From Heteroruminococcus sp964369885 (GTDB taxonomy: Bacteria > Bacillota > Clostridia > Oscillospirales > Ruminococcaceae), in contig CAYJGQ010000061.1 in assembly GCA_964369885.1 (NCBI GenBank), positions 1-13,745 on the forward strand: a DNA stretch of 13,745 nt, written 5' to 3'. The translations under genes were made by a program, and so were the position numbers. Shown here one piece after another: positions 8,399 through 13,743 of this stretch (position 1 is the stretch's first letter; every line of letters begins with the position of its first letter). The notes beneath the pieces are model-generated. The model did not search any database. It worked only from the letters and a program-made list of their open reading frames with translations, and was not told the origin of the DNA.

Positions 8399-9592
8399 TC
8401 AGGTTATAATTTGCTCATCAGTGGCCTTTTCAATAATCGGCTCAGAAAGGTACTCGTCCCTTTGTGAGCTTACAATTTTAAGATATGTGGGGCGGTCGGC
8501 CAGCGCACCGTTTTCAAATGTAGCACCACCGTACAAGCTATCCATATTTGGTGTTGTGGCAAGATATTCTTGTAGTGCATGGCTTGTGTAGACCCCGTCC
8601 TCCACAGCCTGCGCCACCAACATCACACTCTCATACCCCTGTACTGCCCATATATCGGGCTGAGCTCCATACTGGGTTACATATCTATTAACAAAGTTTT
8701 CCACCCCATGCGGGGGAGATGACATATCAATTATGGAGGCAACATAAATTTCTCCGCTGTCCTCGTCCAAATTATTCTGAACCGAGCTACTATCCATACC
8801 ATCACTGCATACAATAGGCACATCCGATCCCATGGCACGAATATCGTTTACAAACTCTGCGCCCTCGGCAGCGTTGTTAATTAGCACTATTACATCGTAC
8901 TGCAAAGATTTCCACTTTTCCTGCGCCTGCACAAGCTCACTATCGGTGCTTGATGAACGCCTGTCCACCACAGTTACACCATATTGCTGGGCAAATTTTT
9001 CCACTTCCCCTGCCATAGTAAACCCATACGTACTATCCTCATAGTAAATCACCATACGCTCAAAGCCGCTATTGCTTATATTTTCACACATCTGCATGGC
9101 TATGAGTCTATCGTTTGGTATGTTTTGAAATATGTAGGAAGGTTCTCCACCTGTTAGGTTAGAAATAGATACGGTTGGTACCATAAGCACCTTTTCACCG
9201 CGGTTATAAATATCCACAAGAGATAGGCATATATCGGAGTACCAATGACCCACCACACCAATTACCTCGGGATTTTCTATATACTGCTGTGCCAAGGTAA
9301 CCGCCTCAAAAAAATCCCCTTTATCATCATCGACCTGTATTTGCAGAGGAATTGGCAGGGACATTTCGGAAATATCCTGCTGTGCCATCTCAACCCCATG
9401 CAAAAAATTGGTGTTTTCATTAGCGTAATCAAGCGGCACCGCCACCGAAATAATAAGTTCATCCGGCGGGCCCGATTGTGCAAATCCAAGTTGATCGGTC
9501 ACAGCTTGTATTGCATTGCCATCGCCACAACCGGCTAACAATATAAAGGCCGACGTAAGCAGGCATAAAATGCTCTTTTTGCATGATTTCAT
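8399..9592 (-). CDS. Lipoprotein with LivJ-like type 1 periplasmic-binding fold
   Basis: 397-residue ABC-type substrate-binding protein. The N-terminus has positive charges, a hydrophobic stretch and lipobox LAGC with the modifiable Cys at C22, so the mature protein should be a membrane-anchored lipoprotein. From about residue 45 it follows the branched-chain amino-acid/amide-binding pattern: ISVAVPLDYANENTNFLHG at the start of lobe 1, then GVVGHWYSD and VLMVPTVSISNLT in the ligand region, and VIYYEDSTYGFTMAGEVEKF at the lobe-2 crossover. The ribosome site GGAGGG is eight bases upstream. No matching permease or ATPase genes are nearby; instead it sits between an acetyltransferase and the export adaptors. 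This suggests a sensing, scavenging or self-protection role in the peptide system. Its ligand cannot be read from the sequence. Confidence 0.88.
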   Translation of the reverse strand: MKSCKKSILCLLTSAFILLAGCGDGNAIQAVTDQLGFAQSGPPDELIISVAVPLDYANENTNFLHGVEMAQQDISEMSLPIPLQIQVDDDKGDFFEAVTLAQQYIENPEVIGVVGHWYSDICLSLVDIYNRGEKVLMVPTVSISNLTGGEPSYIFQNIPNDRLIAMQMCENISNSGFERMVIYYEDSTYGFTMAGEVEKFAQQYGVTVVDRRSSSTDSELVQAQEKWKSLQYDVIVLINNAAEGAEFVNDIRAMGSDVPIVCSDGMDSSSVQNNLDEDSGEIYVASIIDMSSPPHGVENFVNRYVTQYGAQPDIWAVQGYESVMLVAQAVEDGVYTSHALQEYLATTPNMDSLYGGATFENGALADRPTYLKIVSSQRDEYLSEPIIEKATDEQIIT

Positions 9593-9616
9593 ATGCTCAA
9601 CCCTCCAGTGTGTAAT

Positions 9617-10189
9617 TTATAGCACTTGATAGTAAATAACTCCGTCACAAACACATCTTCCACCGCACTCCGCACAGGAATAGTCACTGTCGTAGTACCA
9701 CGGCTGCTTTATGTCTTTGTAGCACACAAATCCCATGTCGGTAAATATGCGATGCATCGGAACAAAATCTTTAACCTTCCATGCCGTGCCAAAAGCCATT
9801 ATGGGTCCAAGTTTTCGTGTGTTTTCCAGACAATTTTCAAAAAGCCTGTCGGCCAAACCACTTCCACCGTATTTAGGGTCAACCCCCATACTTTTCATGT
9901 GGCAATAACCTAAAACTTGCTGTTCACTCGCCATATCACTCAGTTCAATTTCGGTTATACCAAGTAGTTCTAAGGTGTGCGCTTTGTCTATAAAAACAAA
10001 AAAACAATACCCTAAAAGCTCGTCATTTTGCACAGCAATTGTACAAACATGGGGTTGCTTAAGGTAATGTTTTAGCGATACTTCATCTAAATAGTTATCT
10101 CCAAACAATGAATTGGCAAGACCAATAATTCGATCAGACCACCCTTGCGAAAAGTTCTCAATCTCTAAAAATTCTATGCAGTCAATCAT
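9617..10189 (-). CDS. GNAT-family N-acetyltransferase with C-terminal Cys cluster
   Basis: 190-residue acetyltransferase-like protein. The acetyl-CoA-binding motif A is seen at about 101-127 (MGVDPKYGGSGLADRLFENC), with the expected preceding beta strand. Motif B follows around HRIFTDMGFVCYKDI (about 146-160). The C-terminus has four cysteines, C172, C175, C179 and C181, in the pattern CxxCxxxCxC, which could bind zinc. It is the first gene of the leftward operon, with GGAG nine bases upstream. A plausible role is acetylation of an amine on the product (N-terminus, Lys or Orn), as tailoring or self-protection. It could also be a general small-molecule acetyltransferase. The family is solid; the substrate is unknown. 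Confidence 0.8.
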   Translation of the reverse strand: MIDCIEFLEIENFSQGWSDRIIGLANSLFGDNYLDEVSLKHYLKQPHVCTIAVQNDELLGYCFFVFIDKAHTLELLGITEIELSDMASEQQVLGYCHMKSMGVDPKYGGSGLADRLFENCLENTRKLGPIMAFGTAWKVKDFVPMHRIFTDMGFVCYKDIKQPWYYDSDYSCAECGGRCVCDGVIYYQVL

Positions 10190-10271
10190 TTGAGCTCACT
10201 CCATTATTACTCAACTAATCTTGTGGTTTCATTCGTCTTTTAAGGATTTCTTTTGATGTATTTTATTTTAT

Positions 10272-10299
10272 AATATACAGCTTGTTATTGCAATAACAA
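10272..10299 (-). promoter_or_regulatory. Candidate promoter of the leftward export operon
   Basis: Read on the minus strand, TTGTTA (10299-10294) and TATATT (10277-10272) are 16 bases apart, or TATTAT at 18 bases. The elements match the sigma-A consensus only moderately, and the AT-rich context makes chance matches likely. The -35 element lies inside the 18-base palindrome, so a repressor or activator there would act directly on this promoter. Confidence 0.4.
10282..10299. promoter_or_regulatory. Perfect 18-bp palindrome, candidate operator
   Basis: TTGTTATTGCAATAACAA is a perfect dyad with no spacer, in the middle of the divergent region between the two operons. Its size and symmetry suit a dimeric regulator. 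It overlaps the candidate leftward -35 element and lies about 80 bases upstream of the candidate rightward -35. No regulator gene is in the window, so the binding protein would be encoded elsewhere. Confidence 0.45.
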
Positions 10300-10377
10300 T
10301 GTTTATCGTGAAATATTTTTGTGATAATAGTAAATAAAAATCAAAATTTGTAAATGCAATTTAGCCAATTTAATTGT

Positions 10378-10406
10378 GTGACAATTAATCGTACTGTGCG
10401 TATAAA
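10378..10406 (+). promoter_or_regulatory. Candidate sigma-A promoter of the precursor operon
   Basis: GTGACA (10378-10383) and TATAAA (10401-10406) each match five of six consensus bases and are separated by exactly 17 bases. Transcription would start near 10413, giving a leader of about 57 bases before the first precursor. This leader can form a small hairpin (GACG with CGTC, from 10412). This is the best promoter in the divergent region. I see no gene within 10190-10469. Confidence 0.6.
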
Positions 10407-10469
10407 TATATGACGACAAAAGCGTCGGCCAAAAAATGATAAAAAAACAAATTAGGAAGGAGCAATTTT

Positions 10470-10802
10470 ATGAATGAAAAGCAAATAAAAGAACTTTTTT
10501 CAGACGAGGCGTTTCTTGCATCAATCCTAAGCTTAGAAACACCCGAGGAAGTTCAGGCAGCACTCAAGGAAAAAGGTCTTGATATTTCCCTTGAGGAGGT
10601 TAACAAAATTGCACAGGGCATTACAAAAATGAGAGATGGCACTCTCTCGGACGATCAACTTGATGACGTGTCAGGTGGATTTGCAATCGCTCTGGCAACA
10701 GGTGTCTCGATATACTCTGTTCTCTTCACAGCAGGGGGTGTTTTGGGTGCCGGTGTAGGTCTGGGTTCTATGGTAGATCATTTTACTAACCGTCGTTGGT
10801 AA
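10470..10802 (+). CDS. Nif11-like GG-leader peptide precursor 1, core ends in NRRW
   Basis: 110-residue precursor. Residues 1-70 form an acidic, helical leader of the Nif11-like type (MNEKQIKELFSDEAF, then ETPEEVQAALKEKGLDISLEEV), ending in LDDVSGG with the predicted C39 cut after G70. The 40-residue core is hydrophobic and glycine-rich, with GxxxG spacings around residues 89-99, and ends in DHFTNRRW. The core has no Cys, which argues against lanthionine, thioether or disulfide maturation. The ribosome site AGGAAGGAG is seven bases upstream. Strong similarity to the next two genes shows tandem duplication. It is a likely substrate of the C39 transporter, and its tail arginines are candidate targets of the downstream arginase-like enzyme. 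Confidence 0.9.
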   Translation: MNEKQIKELFSDEAFLASILSLETPEEVQAALKEKGLDISLEEVNKIAQGITKMRDGTLSDDQLDDVSGGFAIALATGVSIYSVLFTAGGVLGAGVGLGSMVDHFTNRRW

Positions 10803-10848
10803 GCACACAAAACTTACATAACTTTATTACTGAAAAGGAGAGAACAAA

Positions 10849-11187
10849 ATGGCAATGACAGAGCAACAGGTAATGGCAATTTTTGAAGACGGGGAATTTA
10901 CTAAAAGTATCATTGAGATGGAAAACCCGGAAGATGTTCAGGCTGCGCTTAAAGCTAAAGGGCTTGACCTAAGCCTTGAAGAGGTCGGCGCAATTGCCAA
11001 AGAGATTGCAAAGGCATCTGACACAACATTGTCGGATGATGATCTTGAAGATGTTTCGGGAGGATTTGCTATCACTCTTGCACTCGGAGTTACCACAGCA
11101 ATGGTGGCCAAGGCAGTTATAGGTGGTGTAGGCGCTTTATTTGCCGTAGGATCACTGACTGATCATTTTACAAGACGTCGTTGGTAA
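10849..11187 (+). CDS. Nif11-like GG-leader peptide precursor 2, core ends in RRRW
   Basis: 112-residue paralogue of precursor 1. The leader (1-72) ends LEDVSGG, and the 40-residue core begins FAITLALGV and ends TDHFTRRRW. The core is again hydrophobic and Cys-free, with a Gly-rich middle (VIGGVGALFAVG, about 90-101). It shares the DNA string GATCATTTTAC and then CGTCGTTGGTAA with precursor 1 at the 3' end, so the tail is kept at base level. The ribosome site AAAAGGAG is eight bases before the first ATG; the ATG two codons later is a less well-spaced alternative. A 46-base gap separates it from gene 1. Confidence 0.9.
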   Translation: MAMTEQQVMAIFEDGEFTKSIIEMENPEDVQAALKAKGLDLSLEEVGAIAKEIAKASDTTLSDDDLEDVSGGFAITLALGVTTAMVAKAVIGGVGALFAVGSLTDHFTRRRW

Positions 11188-11227
11188 ATTTTCAGGTAAA
11201 CAATATTAATTTTAAGGAGTAATTTTT

Positions 11228-11554
11228 ATGAATATGAACGAAGCACAACTACAGGAAATTTTTTCCGATAAGGAATTTGTACTTAGTCTTTTTGATCTTG
11301 AAACCTCTGAGGATGTAAAATCATCTCTTGCGGCCAAAGGTCTTGAGCTGACTGTGGATGAAATTGAGGTAATTAAGGGACAACTGCTAAAGGGCGACGG
11401 CACCTCACTTTCGGATTGTGATCTTGAGGATGTTGCCGGTGGTTTTGCCATCACAGCAGGCATGCTTACCGTTATAGGTATAGTTAGCACCTGTATTTCA
11501 GCCGGAGCCGGTGGCGCTGTTTTTGTTGATAAGGTAACAAATCGTCGTTGGTAA
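11228..11554 (+). CDS. Nif11-like GG-leader peptide precursor 3, core ends in NRRW
   Basis: 108-residue paralogue. The leader (1-72) ends LEDVAGG. The 36-residue core begins FAITAGMLTVIG, has one Cys (C89) and a small-residue run SAGAGGAVF, and ends VDKVTNRRW. The core differs from precursors 1 and 2 in its middle, but the tail is the same. The ribosome site AAGGAGT is seven bases upstream. It is the last of the three closely spaced hydrophobic-core precursors before a strong hairpin. Confidence 0.9.
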   Translation: MNMNEAQLQEIFSDKEFVLSLFDLETSEDVKSSLAAKGLELTVDEIEVIKGQLLKGDGTSLSDCDLEDVAGGFAITAGMLTVIGIVSTCISAGAGGAVFVDKVTNRRW

Positions 11555-11570
11555 TTATCCCCCCTGAATT

Positions 11571-11608
11571 TGCGGCGGTATGCCGGTTGAGCCAAAGCTA
11601 CCGCCGCA
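11571..11608 (+). other. Strong intercistronic hairpin after precursor 3
   Basis: TGCGGCGGTA (11571-11580) pairs perfectly with TACCGCCGCA (11599-11608) around an 18-base loop. It stands out as GC-rich in an AT-rich stretch. It is followed by ATATTAAAA rather than a U run, so it is not a standard terminator. It may stabilise the upstream mRNA or set the ratio between precursors 1-3 and the genes after it. The whole 152-base gap to precursor 4 is otherwise without a gene. Confidence 0.6.
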
Positions 11609-11706
11609 TATTAAAAATCAAAATAATCTCTCTGTACACCGCATGGGATTTTGCACCAACTACATGGTATTTGCACAACAACACCTCACACTTAGGAGAT
11701 ATTTTA

Positions 11707-12003
11707 ATGATTGACAAAAAATTGATTGAACTCTTTGAAGATGATAAATTTATACTGCACACCCTTGAATTGGAAACCCCGGAGGAGGTAGCTAAAGCCT
11801 TTGCCGATAGAGGTGTTGAGCTCACACTTGATGTAATCAAGGCTCTGGGTGAGTATATTAGCCGCTCTAACGATATGTGTGATGAAGATTTAGATGGGGT
11901 TACCGGTGGGTATGTATTTTTACTTGATAATAATTTTGGTGACCTACAACATTTAGTAGGAAACCATCCGTCTGTAACCCGACAGTTCTCGCAACGTTGG
12001 TAA
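11707..12003 (+). CDS. Nif11-like GG-leader peptide precursor 4, polar core ending in SQRW
   Basis: 98-residue precursor. The start at 11707 is chosen because AGGAG lies eight bases upstream; an upstream in-frame ATG at 11548 overlaps precursor 3 and would add unrelated sequence. The leader (1-68) keeps the pattern KKLIELFEDDKF, ETPEEVAKAF, and ends DLDGVTGG. The 30-residue core is quite unlike the first three: polar, rich in Asn and His (NNFGDLQHLVGNHPSV), with no long hydrophobic run. Only the final RW is shared. It is separated from precursors 1-3 by the hairpin, so its dose may differ. It may be a second product, a partner peptide or a signal. Confidence 0.85.
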   Translation: MIDKKLIELFEDDKFILHTLELETPEEVAKAFADRGVELTLDVIKALGEYISRSNDMCDEDLDGVTGGYVFLLDNNFGDLQHLVGNHPSVTRQFSQRW

Positions 12004-12012
12004 GAACAAAGC

Positions 12013-12052
12013 ACACAGTAGGGCTTTTGTAGCTTCACACTGTGTTATTTTC
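12013..12052 (+). other. Hairpin with short T-rich tail between precursor 4 and next gene
   Basis: ACACAGT (12013-12019) pairs with ACTGTGT (12039-12045), then TATTTTC. The 19-base loop is long and the T run weak. It may work as a leaky attenuator lowering transcription into the enzyme gene relative to the precursors. Confidence 0.4.
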
Positions 12053-12070
12053 AAAAAGGAATACACTAAA

Positions 12071-12295
12071 ATGAACACAGGTATTTTCCAGCAAAATATG
12101 TCTAAGCTTATACGACGCACGGTCATTGATGAGGATTTTAGAAAGCTGGCACTTAGTAGCCCCCTTGATGCCTATGAGCAGATTTCAGGGCATCCACCAC
12201 CCTGTGAGCTATGCTTTTTTGAGGAGGGCACACAGGCAGCGGCAAATAATCATTGGATTTTGCCTCCATTTTTGCGCCGCACATGGCTTGGTTAA
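12071..12295 (+). CDS. Small NHLP-leader-like peptide ending in RRTWLG
   Basis: 74-residue peptide. Residues 12-45 follow the nitrile-hydratase-type (NHLP) leader pattern: KLIRRTVIDEDFRKLALSSP, then A-Y-E-Q-I-S-G and a Pro-rich turn (HPPP). Acidic EEG follows, and HWILPPF (61-67) resembles the conserved LPP end of such leaders. There is no GG cleavage site. The C-terminus FLRRTWLG repeats the Arg-Arg/Trp theme of the other precursors. Full proteusin precursors are usually longer, so this could be a short proteusin-like substrate, a decayed one, or a helper that presents the leader to the enzyme. The ribosome site AAAGGA is ten bases upstream, and the arginase-like gene follows after 52 bases. 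Confidence 0.7.
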   Translation: MNTGIFQQNMSKLIRRTVIDEDFRKLALSSPLDAYEQISGHPPPCELCFFEEGTQAAANNHWILPPFLRRTWLG

Positions 12296-12347
12296 TCATG
12301 TAGGTTTAGCGCAGTGAGGCAGGATATTCTGTTTAAGGAGATAAGCG

Positions 12348-13259
12348 GTGCAAAAGATACCACTATACATAATTGAAGAACATCACGAGGCCTTCTATGT
12401 GTGGAATTACGCCATAGAAAAAGGAGAAATGTGTCCATGGGGCTCTGCCTTACTGCATGTTGACCATCACCCTGATTTTGAAAGTGGCGCTTACCGAGAT
12501 TTGGACCAAGGTTTGTTTGGTAGCTTAAAACAAAAGCATCATTTTTGTTATCACTCGCTCGGCATCGCCGACTTTATCTGCCCCTCGCTCTACCAAGGCA
12601 TTTTTGACACCCTTGTGTGGGTAAATAAATTTTTAAGCCCTCTTCCCTCCCCTGTGCACAAATGGATATCAAAAGATGCTCAAAATGTGCTAATCATGGG
12701 CGAGGTTAATTCATTTATAAGGCAAAAACTAACAGCCGATACAGCCGACCACCGTTTTTTTAGGCATACGCAGGGTGGCCTTGGCGATGTTGGGCCGCTG
12801 CAGCGTGTGGTTTTGGACATAGATCTTGATTATTTTTGTTGGGACGACTCATTATCAACCGCCCCCGAAAAACTAATCGAAATAACTCCTGCTGCCTATG
12901 AGGATTACTGCGGCAATAACTATAACCCCTTTAGAATACTGCCCCGTGCACTGCTACAGGCCGTAGAGATAGACCAAAAGTATTATTTGCAGTACAAGGA
13001 AAGTGTCGCCCCTGACCCAATGCCAACAAAGGAGCGTATTTTGCGCCGAATGGACTTATTTGCGCAGTGGTTAAAAGAGCAAAACATAAGACCGCAGATC
13101 ATTGACATTTGCCGCTCTGTGCATTCGGGGTATACACCATTGTCGGTGTGGGAATGGATGGAACAGGAACTACTGGACAGGCTTGGAGAGGTATATAATT
13201 GTGAGGATCCCAGACATGTTAATTCACTCACTTTATTAACCGATAACGGGAGGTTTTAA
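12348..13259 (+). CDS. UPF0489 family protein, putative peptide arginase
   Basis: 303-residue enzyme with an arginase-like metal pattern. N-terminal IIEEHHEAFYVW (8-19) offers H12/H13. HVDHHPDF (37-44) gives the D-x-H-x-D triad D39, H41, D43. LDIDLDYF (156-163) gives the second Asp pair, D157 and D159. CRSVHSGYTP (255-264) is a further conserved-looking loop. This is the UPF0489 family; its studied member OspR is a peptide arginase that turns Arg side chains into ornithine, releasing urea, in landornamide biosynthesis. It starts at GTG 12348 with AAGGAG seven bases upstream. The gene sits between precursors ending in RRW, so those arginines are the obvious candidate substrates; this is inference. 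No other peptide-modifying enzyme is in the operon. The length is complete and no key residue seems lost. Confidence 0.85.
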   Translation: MQKIPLYIIEEHHEAFYVWNYAIEKGEMCPWGSALLHVDHHPDFESGAYRDLDQGLFGSLKQKHHFCYHSLGIADFICPSLYQGIFDTLVWVNKFLSPLPSPVHKWISKDAQNVLIMGEVNSFIRQKLTADTADHRFFRHTQGGLGDVGPLQRVVLDIDLDYFCWDDSLSTAPEKLIEITPAAYEDYCGNNYNPFRILPRALLQAVEIDQKYYLQYKESVAPDPMPTKERILRRMDLFAQWLKEQNIRPQIIDICRSVHSGYTPLSVWEWMEQELLDRLGEVYNCEDPRHVNSLTLLTDNGRF

Positions 13260-13262
13260 CAC

Positions 13263-13454
13263 TTGGACGATACCAAATTGGAATTTCTACTAAATAATAT
13301 TGATTTTTCGGTGGGACGGGAAGATGCTGTGTACCAAAAAATATTGCAGCGCTTCTCCGGTTTGGTGCGCCATGGCGAACTTGGTGATGATTTACTTGAT
13401 GATGTGGCAGGCGGACTACATACACACCCCATTGCCAAAGACAAAAAGCCTTAA
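13263..13454 (+). CDS. Short GG-leader peptide, TTG start, coupled to arginase-like gene
   Basis: 63-residue peptide starting at TTG 13263, four bases after the enzyme's stop. The ribosome site GGGAGG lies inside the last codons of that gene, nine bases upstream, so translation is likely coupled. It has a different leader body from precursors 1-4, but the same acidic end LLDDVAGG with a predicted cut after G51. Only 12 residues follow: LHTHPIAKDKKP. These have no Trp and no Arg, unlike the other tails, but are Lys- and His-rich. It could be a small exported signal, a truncated precursor or a leader-only remnant. The coupling and GG motif make it a real gene in my judgement. Confidence 0.65.
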   Translation: MDDTKLEFLLNNIDFSVGREDAVYQKILQRFSGLVRHGELGDDLLDDVAGGLHTHPIAKDKKP

Positions 13455-13494
13455 CACCCCTGCTAAACGTACCCTGTATTTATGTTTGCTTACC

Positions 13495-13516
13495 CACCCA
13501 CATAGGGTGTATGTTT
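13495..13516 (+). terminator. Possible weak terminator after the last peptide gene
   Basis: CACCC (13495-13499) pairs with GGGTG (13505-13509) over a 5-base loop, followed by TATGTTTTT. The stem is short but GC-rich. It may act together with the stronger terminator about 50 bases further on. Confidence 0.4.
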
Positions 13517-13558
13517 TTATACAATATTAATATCTGTGCAGTAATGCTAAGTGTTGGT

Positions 13559-13587
13559 AAGAGTCATATCCATTGGCTCTTTTTTTT
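13559..13587 (+). terminator. Rho-independent terminator of the precursor operon
   Basis: AAGAGTC pairs with GGCTCTT (one G-T pair) around a 9-base loop, and the right arm runs into eight T. This is a standard intrinsic terminator about 105 bases after the last stop codon and marks the end of the rightward operon. Confidence 0.8.
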
Positions 13588-13614
13588 GAAACATGGCTAT
13601 AACAAGGGTATAAC
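13586..13614 (+). promoter_or_regulatory. Candidate sigma-A promoter reading out of the window
   Basis: TTGAAA (13586-13591) and TATAAC (13609-13614) each match five of six consensus bases, with a 17-base spacer. They start right after the terminator's T run. The -10 element lies inside a small dyad, GGGTA-TAAC-TACCC (13606-13619), which could be an operator or hairpin. Transcription would begin near 13620 and run off the right edge; no coding frame is seen in the remaining 125 bases. Confidence 0.45.
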
Positions 13615-13689
13615 TACCCCTACATAACTAATGTGCAGATAGTCCGAGTTTTTACGCTAAAGTGATGAAATTTTTAATTATTATTTTGA

Positions 13690-13743
13690 CGCACCTGCCA
13701 GAGGCAGATGTGCGATATAAATAATGCTGCGCATTATTTATAT
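13690..13743. repeat. Two tandem hairpins at the right contig edge
   Basis: The first hairpin (13690-13714) pairs CGCAC with GTGCG and, inside it, TGCC with GGCA over an AGA loop. The second (13715-13743) is a perfect 13-bp stem, ATATAAATAATGC with its complement, over a TGC loop. They abut directly. They could be a small repeat element (REP or MITE-like), part of a structured 5' leader, or a mobile-element end. The edge of the window prevents a decision. Confidence 0.55.

Noticed and set aside
8399..9592. Urea-binding protein that would take up the urea released by the arginase
   Set aside because: Attractive idea, but the ligand-region residues look like general LivJ-type binding proteins and no urea permease or urease gene is present.
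10680..11551. Lanthipeptide, sactipeptide or thiazole/oxazole precursors
   Set aside because: Cores 1, 2 and 4 have no Cys, core 3 has one, and no matching maturase is in the window.
11548..11706. N-terminal extension of precursor 4 from the ATG at 11548
   Set aside because: It would overlap precursor 3, read through the hairpin, and ignore the well-placed AGGAG before 11707.
10779..12003. CRISPR-like array from repeated CGTCGTTGGTAA
   Set aside because: The repeats are 12 bases, irregularly spaced by whole genes, and are the coding 3' ends of paralogous precursors.
11212..12038. Leftward frames of 127 and 146 codons across precursors 3 and 4
   Set aside because: Low-complexity Ser/Pro-rich translations opposite well-supported precursor genes, with no start signal.
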